NCBI GenBank assembly: GCA_002887195.1
Contig: PJAB01001880.1
Location: forward strand, 1 to 11,715
Source: Chrysochromulina parva
Taxonomy: Eukaryota; Haptophyta; Prymnesiales; Chrysochromulinaceae
Direction: 5' to 3'
Length of the DNA stretch: 11,715 bases
Under the pieces are notes generated by a model, which saw only the letters and a program-made list of their open reading frames with translations, was not told where the DNA came from and ran no database searches. Within the stretch, counting starts at the first letter, position 1; each line of letters opens with the position of its first letter. The position numbers and the translations under genes are program-made. This document shows, piece after piece, positions 1 through 7,952 of the stretch.

Positions 1-520
1 GCGCCGGGCCGCCACTCAGAGGTCGGGTCAGCTGCGGATCACCATGCCAGAGCGAGTCGCGAGGGCACAGCCACAGGCAGCAGCATCGAGGTGGCTCGCA
101 GACTCAATCAGATCAAACGCAGCAACGCAGCAGACGCGCGCACAAGCAGGCGACCGTCGGCGGTGTGCCGCGAAGCACGATCGCTCAGAACGGCGTTTCA
201 CCGGAAAGAAATCTATTTTCGGAAACGGCGAGCGACCGCGGCATCTTCATGAGTCAGACAGTTTCATGGCGTCATCCTTCAACCCCTTTCGCTTGATTCA
301 CACTTCCCACCCGAGCAGACACGACATGACACGACGTGTAGTTGCGCGCGCGGTCTTCCAGGCATTCGAAACATCGATGAGCCTTACCCTATTGGTAGTT
401 TAAAAACGAGATACGAGTGATGAGAATCGTTTAAGACTGGAGAACCAAGCAAGCATGCTTGCAAGAACAAGAGTCGCATGCGCGCGCTCGTCCAGGGCGA
501 AGCCCATCACGAGCTCAAGG
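1..520. repeat. Left arm of long terminal inverted repeat
   Basis: This stretch matches the reverse complement of 11116-11715. Bases 1-120 are identical to the last 120 bases of the window; up to base 195 only three mismatches are seen (positions 121, 125, 191). From 196 inward the match continues but with many substitutions and indels, including a unit of about 36 bases present only in the right arm. The match becomes close again around a GCAAGCATGCTTGC palindrome and stops sharply after base 520. Base 520 corresponds to the last four codons of the F-box gene at the other end. An open frame at 44-403 is not conserved in the right arm (a non-synonymous change to Trp, then frameshifts), so I do not call it a gene. 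Seen directly: the inverted repeat. Inferred: a duplication or element end. Confidence 0.93.
449..462. repeat. 14-bp perfect palindrome, left arm copy
   Basis: GCAAGCATGCTTGC equals its own reverse complement. The same palindrome occurs at 11177-11190 in the right arm, in the best-conserved inner block of the inverted repeat. It could be a protein-binding site or a cruciform seed; function unknown. Confidence 0.8.
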
Positions 521-1125
521 TATTGAATTTCGCACAAATCGCACCCAACTCGCATCACAATCCGACAACGCGAAAACGCGACATGCGACCACGATTGGAG
601 ATCAAACTCGTTCGCTTCATGGCGCTCCTTACGTAAATCGGGGGTGACGAGTTGCGTACTGCTCAGTGCTCGGCACGCTAGTACAGTGTCGTGTTATGTG
701 GTGTACGGGTTGACGTTCAAGGACATACGAACGGGATCAACGCAGTCTGAGCGAGAACAAGAAGTGAACTACCGTACTATACGTATTATAAATTCATACT
801 CGACTTGTACCCTGATCCCTACACGCCTACAGCTCTACACGAGCTGTACGGACTGCGTGTTCTCATCTCTCCTGACCTGTTGCCGCGTGTCTCTCATCTC
901 TCTCTCTCTCCTCTCTCTCTCTCCCTCTCTCTCTCTCTCTCCCTCTCTCTCTCCCTCACCAGCGCTGTGGCCCCGGGGACACAATAGCCGGTGCGTCTCT
1001 GGGTGGGCAGGGCACGATCTCTCGCCTTCCACAGGGCAAGAACCACACGATCTCTCGCCTTCGAGCCCTCAGCCGTTGGCCGGCTGGGAGCCCGTGGCCA
1101 CGCGCCGTACTGAGCGCCCACGGTC
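521..1125. other. Non-coding stretch downstream of the LRR gene
   Basis: About 600 bases between the left arm and the stop codon of the minus-strand LRR-protein gene. It should hold the 3' UTR of that gene. It contains a polypyrimidine microsatellite (897-957), a 17-nt direct repeat at 1013-1029 and 1046-1062 (CACGATCTCTCGCCTTC, period 33), and a lone TATAAAT at 787-793. Short open frames on the plus strand are dominated by Ser/Leu/Pro from the CT repeat and are not convincing genes. No RNA gene was recognised. Confidence 0.6.
897..957 (+). repeat. Polypyrimidine (CT)n microsatellite
   Basis: Sixty-one consecutive pyrimidines, mostly TC repeats with CCC interruptions. A CACCAG follows immediately, so on the plus strand it mimics a 3' splice site, but no plus-strand gene could be built that uses it. 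Homopurine-homopyrimidine tracts of this kind can form triplex DNA; that is general knowledge, not shown here. Confidence 0.9.
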
Positions 1126-3437
1126 TCACTGGATGTGATTGTCACGACCGCCGCCCATCCCGTCGTAACATACCTTGAGGTCCTCCCTCGCGTTCCGGAT
1201 CTCGTCGCGAGACTTGAAGCTCGCGTTCGGCATGCCGTACACGTGGACGGACTCAAGGCTCGGGAGGGCGCCTCCCCGGAGGCACTGCTCGATGATCTTC
1301 ATCCCTTCATCAGTCAGGTGGTTCTTGCTCAGCCAAAGTTGCCTGCACTTGGGCATGTCGGTCTGCGAGAGCACCGCGCAGAGCGCGCGCACCTCGTCAT
1401 CGCCCCACCCATTCCCATCGTACAAGAGAGCGTCGAGGGACGGGAACGCGGCGTTGAAGAACGCCTCGTACGCCGCAGCGAGCACCTCGCGGTCAGCGTC
1501 CCGGACAAAGGCCCTTGCTCTGAGGGCGGCGGCAAAGGCGGCGGGAAGCAGAGGCGGCGTGTTGAGCGCCCGGCACGACTCCACCAGGGGCTCCAAAAAG
1601 GGAGCTTCCTCCCCACCCTCATCCTCAAACTTGGAGACATCGATCACCATGGTGGGCGGCTTCACCAGCCGCGCCACACACGACTCGAATAGCGACCATC
1701 CCAGCACCGCGTACGCGGCGGAGGCTGCGCCGCTCGCATCCACGACCGCCGGCAGCGCAGGCAGCAAGAGCACGGGGATGGCAGTGTGGCCGTAGATGGA
1801 CGCAAGCCCGTGCAGCGCCCTCTCGTACCGCTCGCCATCGTCGGCGGGCGGCGACACGCTGCAGTACGGCAACAGCACGCCGTATGAGCCGCCGTCGTCC
1901 TCCACAAAACTGTCCAGCACGCGCCCAAGACGGCGGAGAAGGACGCCTGTCGGGTCCGGATGCTCACCCGACAGCCTCGGCATCGACACAGCGAGCACGC
2001 GAAGCGTGTTCTCGAGCGAGCCGTAGCTCTCCCGCTGCAGCCGGCTGACGTCGAAGAACGCGCCCTCAGGCAGCGCGTCGCGCCCGACGAGGCGGCCACC
2101 CTCGGCCTTCGCCAGTGCAACCAGGAACCGAGCGTCCACGAGTCGAATGGGCGCCTCGGACGGCTCGTCTCCGACTCCGAGCGCCTCGTCGAGCGTTCGT
2201 ACGCCTTCGTCCTCCTCCGTCAACTCGAGCCACGCCTTCATCTTGGCGTCCGCGTAGTCAGCGTCGCCCTCCGCGGCCGCGGCCGCCTGCTCTGCGCACT
2301 CCTGCACGACGGCTGCCACCTCCTCGAAGATGGCGGACTCATCTGCATCTTGGGCCTCTGCACCGGCCCAAGGCAAGGGAGGCGGACCTGCACGTGCCAA
2401 GAGGATGTGATGAGTGAGGCAATCATGCGATGAGGGAGGCAATCAAGGAAGGCGGACCTGCACGCGCCACGAGGATGCGATGGGGAGGCAATCAAGGAGG
2501 CCCTCAGAAGCGCAATCAGAGGCGCAATCAGAGGCGCCATCAACTCGCCTGCCGACGCCTCCTTCGCCGTCTCGAGCTGATCGCCGACCAGGGTTTCGTC
2601 ACTCGCAGCAAAAGTCTCGAGGGGGCCTACCTTCACCTCCAGCTCGCCTTCGTGCTCAACGATGTTCACGACGAATCTGCTCTCCTCATTGACGAATCTT
2701 CTCTCCTCATTGACGAATCTGCTCTCCTCATTGACGAATCTGCTCTCCTCATTCATGGGGGCCTCAGTAGGAGAGTCTGGAGTGGGCTCGGATGCTGCTG
2801 CCGCCGGCTCCGGCTCCGCCGCCGCCGCTGGCTCCGGCTCCGGCTCCGGAGTCGGCTCCGGAGGCATCGGCAATGGCGTCGGCACCGGAGGCATCGGCTC
2901 CGTCTCCAGCTCGGTATGAGTCGGCGTGGGTGGCTTCTGTGCGCCGCGCCGGCCGCCCGTATCAAAGTCTTCCGTGTCCAATGCCACCGCCACCGAAACA
3001 CGAGGCGACGGAGGCACGGGAATGGGTACAAACTTGATCGGCGGTGCCGGTGCCATGCCTGCGTCTTCCTCGTTTGACGAGGCCTTGGTTTTGGAGGCTA
3101 ACGATTTTTTCACCGCCCCTTCAGCTTTTGTGGCCGCGGCGCGAGAGCTCGAGGCCCCAGCAGCCGACGCCGCGGCGCGAAAGCTCGTGGCCCCAGCAGC
3201 CGATGTGGCCGCAGCGCGAACGCTCGCTTGCCCGGCGATCGGCTTCTTCCGGTCGGTGCCGTTTCCTCGTGCGGACGACACCTTGCTCTCGGAAGCCTTG
3301 GCTTTCGAGGTGTCGATTTTCAACGGCGCAGCTTTCTTAGGAGCCCCGCCACGCGGGGACGCAGCCCGAGCCGGAGGCGCGTTTCGCGGCGACCCAGCCC
3401 GAGGCACACCCGACGTGCCGAGCGCCTTGGGCGACAT
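1126..3437 (-). CDS. LRR-repeat protein with alga-type middle domain and disordered N-terminus (2 exons)
   Basis: Proposed gene: exon 1 3437-2549, GC-AG intron 2548-2358, exon 2 2357-1126, giving 706 residues. The splice joins reading frames exactly (G + AG = Glu297). Residues 1 to about 295 are Ala/Pro/Ser/Glu-rich and probably disordered, basic at the start, with a Pro-Glu stretch and four NEESRFV-type heptads at 229-256. The middle part carries landmarks around 421-434 (HPDPTG), 458-466 (LLPYCSVSP) and 515-529 (GWSLFESCVARLVK). They resemble a domain I recall from haptophyte and dinoflagellate proteins, usually with a form like W-D-(Y/F)-x-S-L-P/Y-Q and R-G-W-x-x-F-E; no defined function is known to me. 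Residues 598-676 form two to three ribonuclease-inhibitor-style LRRs (LWLSKNHLTDEG, then GALPSLESVHVYG). LRRs normally bind protein partners. The start is chosen for context (cacaATGtcg) and because it lies beside the divergent promoter. Molecular role unknown. Confidence 0.75.
2381..2505. repeat. 70-nt direct tandem repeat inside the intron
   Basis: GGCGGACCTGCACG starts at 2381 and again at 2451. Both are followed by a GCCA-GAGGATG-GATG-GAGGCAATCA pattern with small differences. The first copy has an extra GAGGCAATC-type subunit. The repeat ends before the 12-nt units at 2502-2537. Confidence 0.8.
2502..2537. repeat. 12-nt tandem repeat in the intron, three units
   Basis: Units at 2502-2513 (CCTCAGAAGCGC, degenerate), 2514-2525 and 2526-2537 (both AATCAGAGGCGC). 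In transcript sense the unit reads GCGCCTCTGATT, close to the GGTGCCTCTGAAT unit in the F-box gene intron. Confidence 0.85.
2670..2753 (-). repeat. Four 21-nt coding repeats (heptapeptide NEESRFV)
   Basis: Four head-to-tail 21-nt units at 2670-2690, 2691-2711, 2712-2732 and 2733-2753, nearly identical at the DNA level. In the minus-strand LRR-protein gene they encode residues 229-256, NEESRFV three times and NEERRFV once. Period 21 keeps the frame. The near-identity suggests recent slippage expansion. The seven-residue period could support a short helical or linear-motif array; this is not testable by eye. Confidence 0.9.
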
Positions 3438-3626
3438 TGTGAGCCGCGGCCGTCCACAAGGATTTGCGAGGTTGCGATTGGATTTTGGCGAGAAAAAACA
3501 TGTTTCGATCTATAAAAGAAATCTCCGCCCGCCTGCCGAGGGCCTGCTTCTACGAGGACATTCACATTCACTGCCAGCAGTGACACATTTCACTGCCTCG
3601 GACCCATCGCGAGCGCCGCCATCTCC
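3438..3626. promoter_or_regulatory. Divergent (bidirectional) promoter region
   Basis: Only 189 bp separate the start codons of the minus-strand LRR-protein gene and the plus-strand exportin-4-like gene, so both promoters must lie here or reach into the coding regions. It is more A/T-rich than its surroundings. A TATAAAAG lies at 3511-3518, an ATTGG (inverted CCAAT) near 3476-3480, and TTTTGGCGAGAAAA, loosely E2F-like, near 3483-3496. Only the TATA match is strong; the others are short and could be chance. Confidence 0.6.
3511..3518 (+). promoter_or_regulatory. TATA box, TATAAAAG
   Basis: A perfect TATAAAAG on the plus strand, 109 bp upstream of the exportin-4-like start codon at 3627. With initiation about 30 bp downstream this would leave a 5' leader of roughly 75-85 nt. 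No equally good box faces the minus-strand gene. Confidence 0.55.
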
Positions 3627-6600
3627 ATGAGCGCGCCTCCGTCGCCCGAAGAGGCCGCGCGCACGGTTGAGCAGGCGTCGCTCGCCTTCCTAAACGCGAC
3701 GACTGCCACGGAGCGTTCCGCTGCGGAGCGCTGGCTACTCGAGATCCGCAAGTGGCCGCAGCCGCTTGCGTGCTGCCGCGAGCTGCTGCTGCGCTCGATG
3801 GTGGGCTACGCCAAGCTGCAGGCCCTCATCATGATGCGCGAGTGCCTCGGCACGCAATGGCCGATGCTCTCGCCTGCTGAGCGCTCCGAGCTGCAGCAGC
3901 TGCTGCTCCGCCTGCTCGCCGAGGGCTCCGTGGAGCCGTATGTGCGCGCGGCCGCCGCGCAAAACCTGGCGGTGCACGCGAAGCACGATCTGCTGCACGC
4001 GCTGCCGCCGGCCGGCAGCGCGGAGAGCGGTGCGCCGGCCGTCGCGCTCGAGACGCTGCTGCAGGCGGCGACGCAGATGCTCGAGGAGCCGAGCGGCGCG
4101 CATGCACCCGCAGCGCTCGAGATCGTGCATGCGACGCTCAGCGAGTTTGGAGCGCCTTCGTCGGGCGTCGTGGGCGGTGCGCTGCCCTGGTCGATGCACG
4201 CGCGCGCGCGCGCTGCCTTCCAGACGCACCATCTGCTGCGCGCCGTGCACGTCGGCCTCGGCCACCTGCAGAGGCTGTACCCAGTGCCGCCACCTCTCCC
4301 GCCACCGTTGGCACGCACGCTCGCGCAGTGTGCAACGGTGCTCTCGAGTGCATTCTCATGGGACTTTGACGGCGTAGGCGAGGCCGCGGCCGTGGGCGAT
4401 GCGCGCCCCGGGCTCAACGCGATCGTAGTCAAACCTCCGAGCGGCGCGCCCGGCACGGCGCGCGGGTGGATGGAGCTGCTTGGCAGATCGGATCTCGCCG
4501 CAGCAGTGCTCCAACTGCTCGCCGCGCATGCACCTCCGCCGGGTGCGGGGCCGGTCGGCGGCGGCGGCGCGGCGGGTGCGGCGGCCGAGGAGCTCGCGCA
4601 CAGCCTGCGCCAGCTGCTCGTGATGCTCTCCTCGGTCTCGCGTCGTGCCTTCGACGACGCGAGCTATGCCACGTATGCGGCGACGCTGCTTGGTGGCATC
4701 GCCGAGCTGCTCGCGACAGCGCCTGCAGCCGTCGGTGGGCCGGCGCGCGCGGTGCGCGGCGAGGCCGCCTTCCGCGATGGGTGCGTCGCGCTGCAGCGGC
4801 TCATCGTGTGCGCCGGCGCAGAGGCGCTCCTCGCGCTGCCCAACGCGACGCTCGAGGGCGCCGTGCGGCTGCTGCATGCCTCGACGATGCACACGGTCTC
4901 GTGTGCGATGCAGCCGCCCGCGGCGGCAGCGGAGGAGGAGAACGATGCGGCGGCGCTTCTCGCGGAGGCGCACGATGTGCTCCTCGACGGGTGGGTCTCT
5001 CTGCTCCACGGCACCGGAATGCTTCGGCGCCGCCCGCCTGCCCTCGACGATGCCGCGTACCACGTGTATGAGGCCTGCGTGCGCGCCAAGCTGCATGCCT
5101 CCGCTCAGGCGGCGGCGCTCTGCGCGGAGGAGGAGGTGGACGACGGCGCCGAGGACGCCGACACGGAGCGGGAGCGTCTGAGCGCGCTCTCGGTGCTCGG
5201 GAGGGCGCGTGTGCGCTCCGCGGTCCCACTGCTGCTCAGCGCGCTCTCGACGAGCGGCGCCAATCTGCAGCAGTACTGCGAGCTTGTGGCGAGTGGAGGG
5301 CCAGAGGCGGCCGCGCGCGCGGGCGTGAGCGCCGCCACGCTCGAGGCGACGCTCGAGGAGCTAGACTGCCTGGTTGCCCTGTCGGGCCATCTGATCGCCG
5401 ATGCGCCCGAGGCAGGCGAGACGGCAGAGCCGCCGCCGGAATTCGCCGCCTTCGACTCGCCGATGAGCCCCGTCGCGGGCGGCGCGGGCGGCGCGGGGGC
5501 CGAGGAGGCGGCGGCGGCGGCCTCGGGCCACCCTGTGGCCGCGCTGAGCGAGGGAGTGCTCCGAGTGCTGCGCCTGCAGCTCCAAGCCATCTGCACCTAC
5601 GACGTGCCGCCTGCCGCCTCGCCCCTTGCCTCCGCGCTCTCGCCGGCGCTCGGCACCTCGTTACTGCACTTTCTGCGCCGGTTTGCATGCTGCTACCTCA
5701 TGCCCGACGAGGCGACCTGCTCGGTGCTCTCCCCCACTCTCCTTCGGCTCTGGGGGGGCGACACGCCAGGCGCCGCCGGGCTGCTCACCCTCTGCGTCGA
5801 CGCGGCGGTCGTGTACCTGCAGCGCTGGCCTTTGGAGGCTGACGTGGCCGAGGAGGCGTGTACTCTCCTCGCTGCACTCGCTCGACTGCGCGCGCCGCGC
5901 CGGGGCCCTGCCCAAGCGCTGAGTGCACTCCCGTCGTGGCGTCAGCTCGCCGGCGCGCCACCCGCCGCGCTGCCGCCGAAGGCACAGCAGCTCCTGCTTG
6001 AAGGGCTGAGCCGCGCCGCCGCGGCGATCGCCGACGATGCGACGAGGGACGCGACTCTACGGACGCTCATCGCACCGATGCCCGCACGGCTGCAGGCGAT
6101 CGCCTCTCGCGCGGGCGGGAGTCCGAGCTCCTTCTTGATGCGACCTGACGTGAGCCTCGAGGTGCGTGCATGCTGTGCGAGCCTACGAGGCATCGCGCTC
6201 TCGTGCTGCCGCGAGACGGTCGCGATCACCGCGGAGGGTCTCGGCCCTTGCCTGCAGCAGCTGCTGCACATGGTGCCAGCGTACGCGCCGGCCGCCGAGC
6301 CTCTGGCCGCGCTGCTCAAAGTGCACCGCGATCTGGCACGCACCGCCGCGCCTCTGCTGCCGCCGCCCGCCGCGCAGGCCTTCGCGGAGCACTGTGCACA
6401 GCTCGTGCAATCGTATGCCCAGCATGCCCCCGAGGAGGCGGCGGCTGGCAGCGGCGGCGGCGGCGGTGGCGGCCGCGGCCGCGGCGGCGGCGGCCCGATC
6501 TCCGAGGTTGAGCTCGAGGAGCACCTGCGGTACAAGCAGATCAAGACGCTGCTACAGATGCTCACGTACCTCGCCGAACGCGACGTGGACAGGGACGACG

Positions 6601-7235
6601 CGCAGTACGAGGCGGGCTACACGCACGCTCTCGGCATGGCGCTCTCGGCGTTACTGCCGTGCGTCACCGAGCCCATGTTGCTCTACCCGAAGCTCAGCGT
6701 TGCCTATTTTGGAATGCTCTCCGCCTGGCTTGAGGGACGGCCTCTCGCCGCCGTCTCGATGCCCCCGCCCCTCTACGAGGCTGTCCTCGCCTCACTGCGC
6801 TTCGGATTCGCCCATCACGACGCGTCCATCTGCCGGGGGGCGCTCGAGACGGCGTTCGAGCTCGCGCGCCGTGCGGCCGAGCACGGGCACTCGGCGGCTC
6901 CGATGGAGGCGCTGCTGCGACAGCTGCTCGAGCGCGTGGCGGCCGACCTGCTCACCTCGCGACTCCATCCAGAGGTGATCGAGCCCGCCGGTAGCAATGC
7001 GCTGCTCGCGCTCATCGTCGCGCAGCCCGCGCACTGGCAGGCGCTCGTGGCGGCGCTCGTCGGGGCGCAGCCGAGCGCGGAGGCAGCCGAGCGAGCCGCC
7101 GCGCTCTTTGGCGCGCTCCTCACCTCGAATGGCGTCACGGCCACGCTCGCCCGGCCCAATCGCACGCGCTTCCGCGCCAACCTCGAAGGGCTGCTGCGCG
7201 GAGTGACGGCGGCGAATCTTGTGCTTCCGCAGTAG
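3627..7235 (+). CDS. XPO4: Exportin-4-like karyopherin (importin-beta superfamily)
   Basis: A single uninterrupted 1202-codon frame, close to the length I know for animal exportin-4 (about 1150). The N-terminus has the exportin-4 pattern: a tandem-helix segment (ERWLLEIRKWPQPLACCREL, residues 36-55), then YAKLQALIMMRECLGTQWP and a PYVR block. The C-terminus (about 1110-1195) has the LHPEVIEPAGSNALLALIV and FRANLEGLL blocks expected of the last HEAT repeats. The body is helical, Ala/Leu-rich and HEAT-like. Family members bind RanGTP in the nucleus and carry cargo through nuclear pores; exportin-4 is known for exporting hypusinated eIF5A and Smad3 and for importing some Sox factors. Which cargo applies in an alga is unknown. 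Low-complexity insertions include an acidic stretch near 503-515 and a Gly/Arg run at about 941-957. The start is at gccgccatctccATGagc, the first in-frame Met. Another karyopherin of the CRM1/XPO7 group is the main alternative. Confidence 0.82.
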   Translation: MSAPPSPEEAARTVEQASLAFLNATTATERSAAERWLLEIRKWPQPLACCRELLLRSMVGYAKLQALIMMRECLGTQWPMLSPAERSELQQLLLRLLAEGSVEPYVRAAAAQNLAVHAKHDLLHALPPAGSAESGAPAVALETLLQAATQMLEEPSGAHAPAALEIVHATLSEFGAPSSGVVGGALPWSMHARARAAFQTHHLLRAVHVGLGHLQRLYPVPPPLPPPLARTLAQCATVLSSAFSWDFDGVGEAAAVGDARPGLNAIVVKPPSGAPGTARGWMELLGRSDLAAAVLQLLAAHAPPPGAGPVGGGGAAGAAAEELAHSLRQLLVMLSSVSRRAFDDASYATYAATLLGGIAELLATAPAAVGGPARAVRGEAAFRDGCVALQRLIVCAGAEALLALPNATLEGAVRLLHASTMHTVSCAMQPPAAAAEEENDAAALLAEAHDVLLDGWVSLLHGTGMLRRRPPALDDAAYHVYEACVRAKLHASAQAAALCAEEEVDDGAEDADTERERLSALSVLGRARVRSAVPLLLSALSTSGANLQQYCELVASGGPEAAARAGVSAATLEATLEELDCLVALSGHLIADAPEAGETAEPPPEFAAFDSPMSPVAGGAGGAGAEEAAAAASGHPVAALSEGVLRVLRLQLQAICTYDVPPAASPLASALSPALGTSLLHFLRRFACCYLMPDEATCSVLSPTLLRLWGGDTPGAAGLLTLCVDAAVVYLQRWPLEADVAEEACTLLAALARLRAPRRGPAQALSALPSWRQLAGAPPAALPPKAQQLLLEGLSRAAAAIADDATRDATLRTLIAPMPARLQAIASRAGGSPSSFLMRPDVSLEVRACCASLRGIALSCCRETVAITAEGLGPCLQQLLHMVPAYAPAAEPLAALLKVHRDLARTAAPLLPPPAAQAFAEHCAQLVQSYAQHAPEEAAAGSGGGGGGGRGRGGGGPISEVELEEHLRYKQIKTLLQMLTYLAERDVDRDDAQYEAGYTHALGMALSALLPCVTEPMLLYPKLSVAYFGMLSAWLEGRPLAAVSMPPPLYEAVLASLRFGFAHHDASICRGALETAFELARRAAEHGHSAAPMEALLRQLLERVAADLLTSRLHPEVIEPAGSNALLALIVAQPAHWQALVAALVGAQPSAEAAERAAALFGALLTSNGVTATLARPNRTRFRANLEGLLRGVTAANLVLPQ

Positions 7236-7456
7236 GGAGTCCCCAATGATGAGCATTTCGCTTGCGCCCCCCACGATGGGTCTCCACGGGACCTGTGGTT
7301 GTGCGTCTTTCCGAGTTGGCAATTTAACGTGAACGTGAACGTGAACGTGATGAGCATAGATGAGTTTATCCATTAAGAATTCACACCGAAAAATCTCCGC
7401 GGCCATTAGGGCGCTCGGTTTTTGTCGTCATCAAAAACCTGCTCATCAACAACATC
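7236..7456. other. Intergenic region upstream of the small secreted-protein gene
   Basis: 221 bp between the exportin-4-like stop and the next start codon. It must hold the 3' end of one transcript and the promoter of the next. It contains AACGTG repeated four times (7326-7349), and TGATGAGCAT occurs twice (7247-7256 and 7348-7357). No TATA box or poly(A) signal of AATAAA type was seen. Confidence 0.5.
7326..7349. repeat. AACGTG hexamer, four tandem copies
   Basis: Four perfect AACGTG units, about 110 bp upstream of the secreted-protein start. The reverse strand reads CACGTT, a bZIP/bHLH-like core, so a regulatory role is possible but unproven; a simple microsatellite is equally possible. 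Confidence 0.85.
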
Positions 7457-7952
7457 ATGTCAGCCATCCTTCGCGTCCTCGTCTGCTTCTTCGCGACTGC
7501 CGCGGCTCTCAAGGTCAACCCCAGCTCCAAGATCGAGGCTGCCAAGAGCAAACTCCCGCTCGCGCAAGTCTTCGCGGCCGCTCAAGTGTTTGCGGCGGAC
7601 AATGGTCGCGTGATCGAGGATGTCGAGGAGAACCCCATGGTCCAGCACATGAAGGACATCTACCTCGCGGCGAAGGATCGCAAGGCCTGGTACGCATGCC
7701 ATCTCGCACGCCTCTCACTCGCGTAGAAGAATGATGCACTCGTCCCACAAAAGATCCTCGCTCACGAGTACGCATGAGCCTCGAGACTAACGTGGCCTCT
7801 TGCCCCTTGCTCACAGGTGCGCTGATCGCTGCCTTGCCACGGGCTACTGCGATGTCCTCGAGGACATCTATGAGATGACCACCGCGCAGGTGATGAAGTT
7901 TTGCGAGCACTGCACGGGCAACGACGAGTGCGAGCTGTCATACGCGAACTGA
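7457..7952 (+). CDS. Small predicted secreted cysteine-rich protein (2 exons)
   Basis: Exon 1 is 7457-7689, the intron 7690-7816, and exon 2 7817-7952, giving 122 residues. The join makes Trp78 (TG + G). Residues 1-18 (MSAILRVLVCFFATAAAL) look like a signal peptide with a hydrophobic core and an Ala-rich end. The middle is a Lys/Ala-rich helix-prone segment. The end is a compact domain with six cysteines at 79, 83, 89, 107, 110 and 116: W-C-x3-C-x5-C-D-V-L-E-D, then FCEHCTGNDEC. The regular cysteine spacing and the clean open frame across exon 2 support the model; without splicing the frame ends at residue 89 with no cysteine domain. The paired cysteines suggest disulfides and an extracellular or endomembrane place. 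Metal binding by C-x2-C is another option. I do not recognise a named family; function unknown. Start context is atcATGtca. Confidence 0.72.
7690..7816 (+). other. GT-AG intron of the secreted-protein gene
   Basis: 127 nt with donor GTACGC after ...GCCTG and acceptor CTCACAG before GTGCGCTG. A CTAAC branch-point consensus at 7787-7791 lies 25 nt upstream of the intron end. In-frame TAG within the intron ends the unspliced reading frame. GTACGCATG occurs at its start (7690-7698) and again at 7768-7776. Confidence 0.72.

Larger units (their letters stand above)
2358..2548 (-). other. GC-AG intron of the LRR-protein gene
   Basis: Read on the minus strand, the exon ends ...TCGGCAG, followed by donor GCGAGT, and the acceptor is ...GGTGCAG before AGGCCCAAG. 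Using it joins exon 1 (phase 1) to the frame of exon 2 without a stop. GC donors followed by GAGT are the standard non-canonical class in eukaryotes and are reported to be frequent in haptophytes. The intron is 191 nt and almost wholly repetitive: a 70-nt unit begins at 2381 and again at 2451, and a 12-nt unit (AATCAGAGGCGC on the plus strand) is repeated at 2502-2537. Confidence 0.75.

Noticed and set aside
44..403. 119-codon plus-strand open frame in the left arm and its mirror at 11364-11672
   Set aside because: The two copies share only the near-identical outer part. They differ by non-synonymous changes and frameshifts inward, show no domain and no start context, so they are read-through of the repeat.
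644..1138. 164-codon plus-strand frame with Ser/Leu repeats
   Set aside because: Driven by the CT microsatellite; it has no domain and runs into the end of the LRR-protein gene on the other strand.
1126..2442. A separate 438-residue gene starting at Met 2442 on the minus strand
   Set aside because: Its first 28 residues are translation of the repetitive intron; the spliced model with exon 1 gives a continuous frame and a start next to a promoter region.
4356..5096. Long antisense frames opposite the exportin-4-like gene (also 3735-4265, 3806-4456, 5942-6565)
   Set aside because: High G/C at third positions removes stops from opposite frames; the products are Arg/Ala-rich without domains.
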